Below, piece after piece: positions 24,332 to 32,330 of a DNA stretch of 64,000 bases. The number at the start of each line of letters is the position of its first letter. Positions within the stretch are counted from its first letter, which is position 1. The translations under genes and the position numbers were made by a program. Where the stretch lies: contig DWVE01000027.1 of assembly GCA_019120375.1 (NCBI GenBank), positions 124,001-188,000 of the forward strand, written 5' to 3'. The stretch comes from Allofournierella_A excrementavium. GTDB taxonomy: Bacteria; Bacillota; Clostridia; Oscillospirales; Ruminococcaceae. The notes beneath the pieces were generated by a model that did no database searches, was not told the origin of the DNA, and was given only the letters and a program-made list of their open reading frames with translations.

Positions 24332-24333
24332 AT

Positions 24334-25731
24334 TCAGTGCTCCTTTCGGGATGTGCCGGGCGCGCGGCCCCAGCCGGTGAGGATACTGAAAAGCATCACC
24401 AAGGCCAGCGCCCAGCCGTAATAATTGCAAAGGACCATCTGCCCGATCGAAAAATCCACCGGCGCGCCGGACCCGCCCGCCAGCAGATAGGTGAGCAGCG
24501 GCGCGAAGGCGTAGGGGATGAGCCCCAGCACAGCGCAGGAGATCCCGCTCATCAAAACGGCGCTGCGCGCGGGGCAGAGGCCGCGCTGTTCCACCAGCAG
24601 CTTTTTGGCGATGGGGCCTTCCAGCATGATGGTCACGCTGCTGGCCACGGTGAGCAGGCAAAGCGCAACGTTAAGCGCTGCTGCTGACAGCTCGCAGGTC
24701 CTGTCGCTTTGGATAAAGCGGGAGCAGGCGTTCACGAGCCGGCGGAAAAAGCCGCCCTTGTCCAGAAGATTCACCAGCCCCATCAGCAGCAGGGCAAAAA
24801 CGGCAATGTCCAGGAGACTCTGCACGCCTTCCACCAGAACGCCGCCCACGGTGAACGAGGAGGCATCCACCACCAGCAGGCGCTCAAAGGGCAGCAGGCC
24901 GGCGGCCAGCCCCAGGACGATGCCTGCGGCGGCAGCGCTCACCAGCGCCACGATCAGGTGTACGCCGCGGCACATCAGCGCCATGAGCAGGGCAGGAACT
25001 GCCAGCATGAGCAGTCCCCGGGGCGAAGCGCTTCCCTCGTCGACGGGCGTTCCGCCGCTGTGGGCTGCACCGGCAAAGACGAAGAAGCACACGGCTGCGA
25101 TGGCGGCTGCTGCAAGAACATAGCGAAGGCGGGCACGCACCACTGCGCCCACGTCCACGCCTTGGGTGTAGGCGGCGGCAATGGTGGTGTCCGACATTGG
25201 GGCCGCCGAGTCGCCCAGGCATGCTGCGCTGATGATAGCCCCCGCCATCACCGGCCCGTCCGCGCCCAGGGCCACCCCCACCGGGTAGAGGATGGGGGCG
25301 AGGGCGATCACGGTGCCCAGCGCCGTGCCGGTGGCAAGGGAGAGAAAACTTCCGCACAGAAATGCGACCAGCGGGAAGACCCGGCCGCCCAGGCCGGTGC
25401 TGATGCACAGCCAGGTGAGGCCCTCGACGAGGCCGGTCTCCTTCATCAGCTGGGCCACGATGCCCGCTAAAAACCAGGCCAACAGCATGGTGGCGACCAT
25501 CTCAGAGGCCATGCCCTGGATCAGAAGATCGGCGCAGTGGGCCGGGTCTTTTGCCAGGGCCAGCGCTGTGGCCACCGCAGCCAGCGCAGGCACCCAGAAG
25601 GCCGCGGGCATGGCTTTGCCCGCCGCTGCCAGCAAAAGCATCCCCGACAGCAGAACAGCGAAGGGGAGCAGCAGGCCGAAGGTCCCGCCGCGGAATCGCA
25701 GCGGCGCTGCGGCGTTGGGCTCGGTGGACAT
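24334..25731 (-). CDS. NhaC family Na+/H+ antiporter
   Basis: 465-aa polytopic membrane protein with about 11 helices. The conserved NhaC signature GDSAAPMSDTTIAAAYTQG (about residues 183-201) is intact. NhaC members include sodium/proton, malate/lactate and amino-acid-linked exchangers, so in this catabolic region it may exchange an organic acid or amino acid. ATG at 25731 with AAGGAGG upstream. A terminator separates it from the PLP enzyme gene upstream. Confidence 0.9.
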   Translation of the reverse strand: MSTEPNAAAPLRFRGGTFGLLLPFAVLLSGMLLLAAAGKAMPAAFWVPALAAVATALALAKDPAHCADLLIQGMASEMVATMLLAWFLAGIVAQLMKETGLVEGLTWLCISTGLGGRVFPLVAFLCGSFLSLATGTALGTVIALAPILYPVGVALGADGPVMAGAIISAACLGDSAAPMSDTTIAAAYTQGVDVGAVVRARLRYVLAAAAIAAVCFFVFAGAAHSGGTPVDEGSASPRGLLMLAVPALLMALMCRGVHLIVALVSAAAAGIVLGLAAGLLPFERLLVVDASSFTVGGVLVEGVQSLLDIAVFALLLMGLVNLLDKGGFFRRLVNACSRFIQSDRTCELSAAALNVALCLLTVASSVTIMLEGPIAKKLLVEQRGLCPARSAVLMSGISCAVLGLIPYAFAPLLTYLLAGGSGAPVDFSIGQMVLCNYYGWALALVMLFSILTGWGRAPGTSRKEH

Positions 25732-25745
25732 AAAAACCTCCTTGA

Positions 25746-25789
25746 AAAAGCGCAGATGCTCCGGGGCAAAACGCCCCGAAGCATCTGCG
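25746..25789 (-). terminator. Terminator after the class V PLP enzyme gene
   Basis: 17-bp stem with one mismatch (25773-25789 with 25751-25767), followed on the minus strand by five T. Confidence 0.9.
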
Positions 25790-25826
25790 GTTCGGCTATT
25801 CAGGGCCGGTTGGTGAAAGCAGGGGT

Positions 25827-27068
25827 TCAGCCCTTGTAATCAGGCTCGCGGCCGATCTCTTTGATGAGGTCCTTCATGCCCTCGATCATGGTGTCGATGT
25901 CTTTCTTGTTGTTGAAGTACTGGCAGGAGATGCGGAAGCCGCCCACATAGTCGGTGAAGCGCTGGGCGATGAAGATCTTGCGGGCGTGCAGCTTCTTGAG
26001 GATCATGCGGTCGGTGTCCAGATCGTCATACAGGCGGGCGATGACGATGCCGCCGAAGTGGCCGGGGTCACGATGGGTGATCAGGGTGCCGCCGATCTCT
26101 TCGATGCGGTCCATGCAATAGGTGGCCAGCTCGCGCACATGGGCTTCGATGTTCTCGATGCCGATCTCGTTCACCAGGCCCAGGCTCTCGCCCAGGGCGA
26201 TGGCGCCGGTGTAGTTGGAGGTGCCGCCGATCTCAAAGCGCCGGGCGGTCATGGGGAAGGTCCAATCGTGCACAGAAGGCGCGGCGGGATTCTCCCAGTA
26301 GGCGCCCCAGCCGCCCTCGGGGACGGTGGTGTTCAGGTAGCCCGCGTAGCTCTGCTTCAGCTTGGGCAGGGTCTCCTTGTTCACATACAGCACGCCGGTG
26401 CCGTAGGGAGAGTTCAGCCATTTGTGGCCGCCGGCGGTGAGGATGTCGATGTGGCAGGCCTTGGTGTCGATCTTGGTCACGCCCAGCTGCTGCACCGCGT
26501 CCACGACCAGGTAGATGCCGCGCTCCTTGCAGAAGTCGCCGATCTCCTTCATGTCGCTCTGCCAGCCGTTGCACCACTCCAGAGTGGACATCACCAGGAT
26601 GCGGGTCTTGTCGTCCACCAGGGGCTCGAAGGCGGCGGCGGTGAAGCGCTCGTCGGCGGGCTTGCACACGCGGATGTCGATGTTCTTCTCCTTGCGGATG
26701 ACGCACCAGGGCAGGGCCACCTGGATGAACTCCAGGTTGGTGGTCACGATGTTGTCGCCGTCGTTCAGCTCGATGCCCTGGGCGGCGATGTTCAGGCCGT
26801 GGGAGGTGCTCTCCACGAGGGCGATCTCATCGAGGTCGGCGTTCAGCAGCTTTGCGGCCTCCACATAAGCCTTGTGGCGCTTGTCGTCCAGCGCGATGTG
26901 GTGGGCGCTGGAGTTGGCCTCGTCCTGGCGGGCGGTCATGTCGGCAAACTCCTTGACGGCGCGCACGGTGCGCTGGGGCGCAAAGCTGACGCAGGCGGCG
27001 TCCAAAAAGGTCATGGTCTCCAGAACGGGCCATTCTTCTTTTCTCAGTTTCTCCCAATCGTAACTCAT
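25827..27068 (-). CDS. Class V PLP-dependent aminotransferase / cysteine desulfurase-like enzyme
   Basis: 413 aa. Fold type I PLP enzyme: cofactor Lys in ILTAGGHKWLNSPYGTGVLYV (about residue 220), the PLP Asp in YLVVDAVQQLG, and the C-terminal GGFRISCQYFNNKKDID. Patterns fit the isopenicillin-N-epimerase/selenocysteine-lyase-like branch rather than housekeeping IscS. The adjacent RidA gene, 48 bases upstream in the same direction, suggests it releases a 2-aminoacrylate-type intermediate (inference). Substrate unknown. Confidence 0.88.
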   Translation of the reverse strand: MSYDWEKLRKEEWPVLETMTFLDAACVSFAPQRTVRAVKEFADMTARQDEANSSAHHIALDDKRHKAYVEAAKLLNADLDEIALVESTSHGLNIAAQGIELNDGDNIVTTNLEFIQVALPWCVIRKEKNIDIRVCKPADERFTAAAFEPLVDDKTRILVMSTLEWCNGWQSDMKEIGDFCKERGIYLVVDAVQQLGVTKIDTKACHIDILTAGGHKWLNSPYGTGVLYVNKETLPKLKQSYAGYLNTTVPEGGWGAYWENPAAPSVHDWTFPMTARRFEIGGTSNYTGAIALGESLGLVNEIGIENIEAHVRELATYCMDRIEEIGGTLITHRDPGHFGGIVIARLYDDLDTDRMILKKLHARKIFIAQRFTDYVGGFRISCQYFNNKKDIDTMIEGMKDLIKEIGREPDYKG

Positions 27069-27116
27069 TGCAGCTTACCTCCGATTTTCATTGTGTGATG
27101 TATTGCAGCCTTTTCC

Positions 27117-27575
27117 TCAAGGCTTGAGACGAACGATAAGTTCCACTTCGCAGCACGCGCCCAGCGGCAGGCTGCTCACGCCCACCGCGCTGCGGGCATG
27201 CAGGCCGGCGTCGCCGAAAACCTGGCCCAGCAATTCCGAAGCGCCGTTGATGACCTTGGGCTGCGCTTCAAAACCGGGGGTGCAGTTCACGAACCCCACC
27301 ACCTTGACCACGCGCTCCACCCGGTCCAGGCTGCCCGCCAGGCTCTTGACCACCGCCAGGCAGTTCAGCGCCGCGATGCGGGCGGCTTCATAGCCCTCTT
27401 CCACGGTCATGTCCTCGCCCAGCTTGCCCTTGCGCAGCACGCCGTTTTCCGTGGGCAGCTGGCCGCTGGTGAACACCAGCGTTCCGTCCGCCGCGCCCGG
27501 CACATAGGCGGCCACCGGCGCGGGCACCGCGGGCAGCGTCAGGCCAAGCTGTTCCAGCTTTGTTTCCACTGTCAT
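27117..27575 (-). CDS. RidA/YjgF family reactive-intermediate deaminase
   Basis: 152 aa, the length of the YjgF/YER057c-like-1 subgroup. Visible features: LVFTSGQLPTENGVLRKGKLGEDMTVEEGYEAARIAALNCL, then FVNCTPGF and the terminal HARSAVGVSSLPLGACCEVELI containing the catalytic-type Arg. The enzyme hydrolyses enamine/imine products of PLP enzymes to ketoacids. ATG 27575 is chosen; CAGGAGG lies 12 bases upstream, a little far. It is the first gene of the minus-strand catabolic region. Confidence 0.9.
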   Translation of the reverse strand: MTVETKLEQLGLTLPAVPAPVAAYVPGAADGTLVFTSGQLPTENGVLRKGKLGEDMTVEEGYEAARIAALNCLAVVKSLAGSLDRVERVVKVVGFVNCTPGFEAQPKVINGASELLGQVFGDAGLHARSAVGVSSLPLGACCEVELIVRLKP

Positions 27576-27715
27576 TTCTACTGTCACCTCCTGTTTGACC
27601 TCTGGCTCCATGATACTCTCCGATGTGCGTCAAGTTCTATAAAGCATTTGACATTTTGACAAAAAGTTTCGTGCGCTGTGCATAAAACGTCCGAAAGATA
27701 TGTAAAATACTTGTC

Positions 27716-27744
27716 TTGACATGAAAGAAGGGAAAAAGTATCAT
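27716..27744 (+). promoter_or_regulatory. Promoter of the Crp/Fnr-type regulator gene
   Basis: TTGACA (27716-27721), 17-bp spacer, TATCAT (27739-27744). The whole 27612-27799 interval is A+T-rich and must also hold the divergent ridA promoter; a TTGACATTTTGACAA direct repeat of TTGACA lies at its left end. Confidence 0.75.
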
Positions 27745-27799
27745 GAAGTGATATCAGGTTTTGGCTCAGTCGCTGTTGCGGAAAGGCAGGTCGAGAAAT

Positions 27800-28480
27800 A
27801 TGTACGAGAGCAGCGAATGGAAGGATTCTCCCTGGATCACTCTGGATCCGGAGGGCTGGGCGCCCCTGACCGAGGGCCGCACCCCGGCGCAGTACCGGAA
27901 AAAGGCGATCCTTTTCCACCAGGAGGACGCGGCGGACGCGGTGTTTATCGTGAAGTCCGGCCGGCTTCGCATCACTTCCTATCAGGAGGATGGGGCGGAA
28001 AAGCAGCTTTACATCGCCGAAAAGGGAGCGATGGTGGGCGAGTCCTCCTGCCTGACCGGCGCGGCGCATCAATTCTCGGCGGTTGCCATCGTGGACAGCC
28101 TGGTCTGGAAGGTGCCGGCGGCGGAACTGCGGGAGGCGATGGAGCGCGACTGGCAGCTCACCCAGCGGGTCATCTCTCTTTTGTGCCGCAAAAACGACGT
28201 GTTCTACCGGCAGATCTTGGACCTGTCCTTCAAGCAGGCCACCCACCGCATCGCCAGCCAGCTGCTGAACCTCTGCCGCCAGTACGGCAAGGAGCATGAA
28301 AAAGGCGTGCGCATCTCCATCCACTTCACCCAGCAGGACATCGCGGGCATCGTCAACGCCAGCCGGGTGACGGTGGGCAATGTGTTCAACATGTTCATCG
28401 ACCAGGGTCTTCTCACCCGGGAGGGAAAGTACTTCATCGTTACCGACCTGGAGGCCATGCAGAAACTCTGCAGCGACTGA
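27800..28480 (+). CDS. Crp/Fnr family transcriptional regulator
   Basis: 226 aa. N-terminal cyclic-nucleotide-binding-type beta-roll (ILFHQEDAADAVFIVKSGRLRITSY...EKGAMVGESSCLTG) and C-terminal Crp-type HTH (FTQQDIAGIVNASRVTVGNVFNMF, about residues 175-200). No N-terminal Cys cluster of the Fnr kind, so oxygen sensing by iron-sulfur is unlikely; no cAMP-type Arg/Ser signature is obvious. ATG 27800 is preferred over a TTG 13 codons earlier. Divergent from the catabolic gene block and therefore its probable regulator. Confidence 0.9.
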   Translation: MYESSEWKDSPWITLDPEGWAPLTEGRTPAQYRKKAILFHQEDAADAVFIVKSGRLRITSYQEDGAEKQLYIAEKGAMVGESSCLTGAAHQFSAVAIVDSLVWKVPAAELREAMERDWQLTQRVISLLCRKNDVFYRQILDLSFKQATHRIASQLLNLCRQYGKEHEKGVRISIHFTQQDIAGIVNASRVTVGNVFNMFIDQGLLTREGKYFIVTDLEAMQKLCSD

Positions 28481-28519
28481 GCCTGCCGCGCCCTGGAATG
28501 TGAAAAAACAAAAAAGCGG

Positions 28520-28548
28520 TTGACATCCGCCGCGCGGGGTGGTATTCT
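28520..28548 (+). promoter_or_regulatory. Promoter upstream of purA
   Basis: TTGACA (28520-28525), 17-bp spacer, TGG-TATTCT (28543-28548). Predicted start near 28555, only about 13 bases before a strong terminator-type hairpin. Confidence 0.65.
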
Positions 28549-28567
28549 AATCTGCGTGAAAAAGGGT

Positions 28568-28617
28568 ATGCAGCGGCTGCCGGATCTCACGATCCGGCAG
28601 CCGCTGCATCTTTTTTT
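28568..28617 (+). terminator. Perfect 19-bp terminator hairpin between the purA promoter and purA
   Basis: Arms 28568-28586 and 28591-28609 pair perfectly with a TCAC loop and are followed by seven T. It also terminates the Crp/Fnr-type gene. No further promoter is visible before purA, so purA transcription seems to depend on read-through: a candidate attenuator. Confidence 0.85.
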
Positions 28618-28657
28618 GGCCATACTACATTCAAAACGGGGAAAAGGGGAATAAGGC

Positions 28658-29953
28658 ATGTTGACAGCGATCACTGGCGTAAACTGGGGCGACGAGGGCA
28701 AGGGCCGCATGGTGGACCTGCTCAGCCGCGACTATGACATCGTGGCCCGGTATCAGGGCGGCAACAACGCGGGGCACACCGTGAAGAACGAGCGGGGCAA
28801 GTTCATTTTGAACCTGCTGCCCTCGGGCATCCTGCGGCCCGGCGTGGTCTGCGTGATGGGCGGCGGCATGGTCATCGACCCGGCCCATCTGGAGAAGGAA
28901 CTGGCCTCCCTGCGGGAGAAGGGCGTGGAGATCACCCCCGCGAATCTGAAGATCAGCGACCGGGCCACCGTCTGCATGCCCTGGCATGTGGCCGAGGACG
29001 GCCTGGAGGAGGACCGGCTCTCCGCCAGCGGCAGCCAGTTCGGCTCCACCCGGCGGGGCATCGCCTACGCCTACGGCGACAAGTACATGAAAAAGACCCT
29101 GCGCATGGGCGACCTGGTGCACCTGGACGAAGGCCGCAAGCGCCACCTGGCCACCATCGTGGAGTGGAAGAACCTGACGCTGGAGCGGGTCTACGGCGCA
29201 AAACCCATCGACCTGGAAGAGGCCTGGGCCTGGTGCCGGAAGTACGGCGAGATGTTCCGGGACTACGTCTGCGACACCGGCGCGTATCTGGCCGAGGCGG
29301 ACGACGCGGGCAAGAAGATCATGTTCGAGGCTCAGCTGGGCGCGCTGCGGGACATCGACTTCGGCATCTACCCCTACACCAGCTCCTCCAACGTCATCGG
29401 CGCCTACGCCCCCATCGGCGCGGGCCTGCCCGGCCACAAGCTGGACAAGAGCATCGGCATCATGAAGGCCTATTCCTCCTGCGTGGGCGAGGGCCCCTTC
29501 ACCGCCGAGCTGGCCATGACCGAGGAGGAAAAGCACCTGCTGCGTGAGGCGGGCCACGAGTACGGCGCTGCCACCGGCCGGCCCCGGCGGGTGGGCCCCT
29601 TCGACGTGGTGGCCAGCCGCTATGGCGCCGCCTGCCAGGGCGCGGACGAGCTGGCCCTGACCCTGCTGGACGTGCTGGGCTATATGGACCAGGTGCCGGT
29701 GGTGGAGAAGTATCTGGTGGACGGCGTGGAGACCGACCGCTTCCCCATGGGCACCCAGTTGGACAACGCCCAGCCCGTGGTCAGGACCCTGCCCGGCTGG
29801 CACTGCGACATCAGCGGCTGCCGCCGCTGGGAGGAGCTGCCCGAGGCCGCGCAGAACTACGTGCGCTACATCGAAAAGGCGGTGGGCCGCCCCATCCGCT
29901 ACATCTCGGTGGGCCCCGACCGGGACGCCTGCATCCTGAAAGACGGCGAATAA
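28658..29953 (+). CDS. purA: Adenylosuccinate synthetase
   Basis: Joins IMP and aspartate using GTP to form adenylosuccinate, the first step from IMP to AMP. 431 aa, full length. GTP loop GDEGKGRMVD (about residues 12-21), GGNNAGHTV (IMP/Mg site), GSTRRGIAYAYGDK, and the C-terminal SVGPDRD guanine-binding region are present. It is alone: no other purine genes are adjacent. Expression may be controlled by the terminator hairpin in its leader. Confidence 0.95.
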   Translation: MLTAITGVNWGDEGKGRMVDLLSRDYDIVARYQGGNNAGHTVKNERGKFILNLLPSGILRPGVVCVMGGGMVIDPAHLEKELASLREKGVEITPANLKISDRATVCMPWHVAEDGLEEDRLSASGSQFGSTRRGIAYAYGDKYMKKTLRMGDLVHLDEGRKRHLATIVEWKNLTLERVYGAKPIDLEEAWAWCRKYGEMFRDYVCDTGAYLAEADDAGKKIMFEAQLGALRDIDFGIYPYTSSSNVIGAYAPIGAGLPGHKLDKSIGIMKAYSSCVGEGPFTAELAMTEEEKHLLREAGHEYGAATGRPRRVGPFDVVASRYGAACQGADELALTLLDVLGYMDQVPVVEKYLVDGVETDRFPMGTQLDNAQPVVRTLPGWHCDISGCRRWEELPEAAQNYVRYIEKAVGRPIRYISVGPDRDACILKDGE

Positions 29954-29964
29954 AAAGCAAAAAA

Positions 29965-29996
29965 AGAACGCCCCCGCGGGGAGCGTTCTTTTTTTG
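29965..29996. terminator. Terminator between purA and the convergent CPBP gene
   Basis: Stem AGAACGC/GCGTTCT with a G+C-rich inner part (29965-29989), A-tract on the left and T-tract on the right; bidirectional. Confidence 0.88.
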
Positions 29997-29999
29997 TGT

Positions 30000-31112
30000 T
30001 CAGTTCAAGGGCCCGTACTGGGGCGGCTGTTTGTCCCCCGCGGGAACATCAGAGGGGGCGGCGGGGGCCGCGGGCTCCGCGGGAATGTCCAGCGGCAGGC
30101 AGGGCAGCGGCTCTTTCCAGAAGCGGCTGGCAAGGCTGGGCAGATAGAGGGCCGCCAGCAGCACGGCGCCCACCGCCACGTCGGCCCAGCCGATGACCTG
30201 GTTCTCGATGACGGAGGTGGTGCCGGCAAACACGGCGATGAGATTGTTGTTCAGATAGTGCAGCACCACCGGCACCCACACGGTGCGGGTCTTGTGCTGG
30301 GCATAGCCGAAGAAGGCCGCCAGGCACACGCAGAGCACGATCTGGTTGACAAGGCTCTGCAGCCAGGTGCTGGGGCTGTAGAAAAAGATGTTCAGCGGCA
30401 GGTGCCACACCCCCCACAAAACGCCCAGCGCCAGCACGCCCCGCCGGGGGCCGAACCGCTTTTGCAGCAGCGGTTGCAAAAAGGCGCGCCAGCCGTATTC
30501 CTCGCCCAAGAAGGGGGTGTAGACCAGAAAGAAATTCAGCGGCAGGACAGCCAGATTGATGCCCAGATAGAGCCAGTCGGTGGTAAAGCCCATGTCCGCC
30601 AGGGTGGCGGAGGGGTCGGCCAGCTTGGAGGCGGCGATGAGGATGGCATAGCGCCCCAGATACAAAGCCAGGAACAGCAGCACCGTGAGCACGATGGCCC
30701 TGCCGCCGCCGGCGCCGCCAAGGCGCAGGCCGCCGGCGGTGCGGCGGGCCTTGCCGTCCACAAAATAGAGCACAAGGCACACCAGGCTGCCCAGAATGAT
30801 GGCGTAGTTGGAGAGCATCAGTGCCAGCCCCGGCTGCATGAAGGTGGTCAGGGAGATGACCGCCATCACCGCCGTGAGGGCCAGAAAGCTGAAGTAGAAC
30901 CGGCGGGGCAGGAGCTTGTCGCCCCGGCGGGTGATGAGCAGCGCCAGCATCGCGCCGGCGGCAGGGTAGAACATCTGGGTGCTGGCAAACACCGCGGTGC
31001 TGCCGCCCATGCTGTGCACCAGGGCCATCGCCACGCCCATCAGATAGGGCACGCCGAAGGCCACCGCAAAAAAGATGGCAAGCTGCCGTTTTTCCGTTTG
31101 GGTCCATTTCAT
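30000..31112 (-). CDS. CPBP family intramembrane metalloprotease (CAAX/Abi-type)
   Basis: 370-aa polytopic membrane protein. The three catalytic motifs are visible: EEYGWR (about residue 203), the FxxxH-type block VLWGVWHLPL (about residue 236), and HYLNN (about residue 285). The C-terminus is a Pro/Ala-rich tail. Bacterial members act in bacteriocin self-immunity or envelope stress. It is the last gene of an XRE-DUF3169-CPBP operon, where the small regulator probably controls it. Confidence 0.88.
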   Translation of the reverse strand: MKWTQTEKRQLAIFFAVAFGVPYLMGVAMALVHSMGGSTAVFASTQMFYPAAGAMLALLITRRGDKLLPRRFYFSFLALTAVMAVISLTTFMQPGLALMLSNYAIILGSLVCLVLYFVDGKARRTAGGLRLGGAGGGRAIVLTVLLFLALYLGRYAILIAASKLADPSATLADMGFTTDWLYLGINLAVLPLNFFLVYTPFLGEEYGWRAFLQPLLQKRFGPRRGVLALGVLWGVWHLPLNIFFYSPSTWLQSLVNQIVLCVCLAAFFGYAQHKTRTVWVPVVLHYLNNNLIAVFAGTTSVIENQVIGWADVAVGAVLLAALYLPSLASRFWKEPLPCLPLDIPAEPAAPAAPSDVPAGDKQPPQYGPLN

Positions 31113-31130
31113 CGTCTGGTTCCTCCTGTT

Positions 31131-31901
31131 TCATTCGGTTTTGGCCCGGCCGCTATCCAGCGCATGGGCCCGCAAAAGATAGGTCAGGGTCTGGGTGAGC
31201 CACAGCCCGCCCAGCATCACTGCCCACAGCACGCTGGCGCCGCCGTACATCACCGCCAGCAGCGCCGCCAGCATGGCGAAGGGGTAGATTTTGTTCATGA
31301 CGGTGTAGGTGTGGTAGCCGCACTCGCCGATGCGCTGGCGCTCGGCCTCGTCGCAGCTGTCGTACCAGTCTTTTTGAAAGCGGACGTCGAACACGTTGCC
31401 CCGCTTTTCCGGCGCAAGGCGCTGCTCGGCCCGCACCACCGCCGCCTGCAGCCCGTAGCTCCAGGCCAGTTCGGCGATCATAAGCGGCACCACCGCCAGG
31501 GCGGGAACGGCGCTTTCCCACAGGGTCACGGCGGGCACCGCAAGGCAGGAGGTGAGCATCACCCAGGGCATCGCCACCGCCGAAAAGACCATGGAAAGGC
31601 TCAGCCGCCGGTTCGCCGTCTCAAAGGCGTCGTCGTCCTCGTCGGCCCGGGCGGCAGCCTTTTGGCCGGCCAGGTACAGCCCGTGGGCCACGGCGCAGGG
31701 CACAAGGCCCAGCGCCAGCAGCCAGGGGCCGGCCTGCGTGAGGCAGTTGCCGGCTTGCTGGGCCAGCTGCATCAGCCCGTCCTCGCGGCCCAGCAGGAAG
31801 ATGCTGATGAGGGCGCCCGTCAGGGCGCTGGCGATCATGATAAGGGTGAATTTGATGTAGACGCCCCTGCTCGTTTTGGGCGTTTTGGCCTGCTTGTTCA
31901 T
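31131..31901 (-). CDS. DUF3169 family membrane protein
   Basis: 256 aa with about six hydrophobic segments and a cytosolic loop (FDVRFQKDWYDSCDEAERQRIGECGYHTYTVMNK) typical of DUF3169, a family nearly always encoded next to a small XRE repressor in Firmicutes. Function unknown. Its start overlaps the regulator stop by 4 bases (ATGA), so the two are translationally coupled. Confidence 0.8.
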   Translation of the reverse strand: MNKQAKTPKTSRGVYIKFTLIMIASALTGALISIFLLGREDGLMQLAQQAGNCLTQAGPWLLALGLVPCAVAHGLYLAGQKAAARADEDDDAFETANRRLSLSMVFSAVAMPWVMLTSCLAVPAVTLWESAVPALAVVPLMIAELAWSYGLQAAVVRAEQRLAPEKRGNVFDVRFQKDWYDSCDEAERQRIGECGYHTYTVMNKIYPFAMLAALLAVMYGGASVLWAVMLGGLWLTQTLTYLLRAHALDSGRAKTE

Positions 31902-32110
31902 TCCGTTTCCTCCCCGGTCAATGTGAATACCTCTTCCACGGGCACCGAAAACACCCGGGCGATGCGCAGCGCCAGCGTCACGGAGGGGTTGTAGTCCCCC
32001 CGCTCGATCAGGCTCACCGTCTGGCGGGACGCCCCCACCAGCGCGCCCAGCTCCTGCTGGTTCAGCCCCTTCGCAGCCCGCAGCTCCTTCACGCGGTTTG
32101 CCAGCGGCAT
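31898..32110 (-). CDS. XRE family HTH regulator (YozG-like)
   Basis: 70-aa single-domain DNA-binding protein: NRVKELRAAKGLNQQELGALVGASRQTVSLIERGDYNPSVTLALRIARVF is a complete HTH_3 fold with recognition helix SRQTVSLIE. AAAGGAGG precedes the ATG. First gene of the operon with DUF3169 and CPBP genes. Three regularly spaced palindromes just upstream are its probable operators. Confidence 0.9.
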   Translation of the reverse strand: MPLANRVKELRAAKGLNQQELGALVGASRQTVSLIERGDYNPSVTLALRIARVFSVPVEEVFTLTGEETE

Positions 32111-32143
32111 AGGCGGCCTCCTTTCATTGTTTGCAAAAGATAA

Positions 32144-32229
32144 TTGTCAAATTGACAAGTATCATTGTCAATACCAGTATTGCATGACAACTTTCTTTGT
32201 CAATAGGTTTTGACAACTTTTTTTGTCAA
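32144..32229. promoter_or_regulatory. Array of three TTGACAA-N6-TTGTCAA palindromic operators
   Basis: Palindromes at 32152-32171 (perfect), 32184-32203 (one mismatch, ATGACAA) and 32210-32229 (perfect), with an extra half-site TTGTCAA at 32144-32150. Centres are 32 and 26 bp apart. On the minus strand TTGACA of the middle copy with AATACT 16 bp downstream is a plausible promoter embedded in the array, so regulator binding would block it. Confidence 0.75.
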
Positions 32230-32292
32230 AATGTTCGGAAGCGCCGGGGAAGGGGAAAAAGGCGGCGGAAGGGAACAAAGTCTGGCGGGGGC

Positions 32293-32324
32293 AAAAAAAT
32301 CCCCCGCCCGAGAAAGGGCAGGGG
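32293..32324 (-). terminator. Terminator after the glycosyltransferase gene
   Basis: Minus-strand stem CCCCTGCCC with GGGCGGGG (one bulge), followed on that strand by seven T. Confidence 0.75.
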
Positions 32325-32330
32325 AAAAAT

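Noticed and set aside
27651..27676. Crp/Fnr palindrome in the ridA-crp interval
   Set aside because: The TTGACATTTTGACAA element is a direct repeat of TTGACA, not an inverted repeat, so it does not fit a Crp/Fnr dimer site.
27721..27800. Small plus-strand frame starting ATG 27721 upstream of the Crp/Fnr-type gene
   Set aside because: Its start lies between the -35 and -10 of the gene's own promoter, so it would not be transcribed from it.
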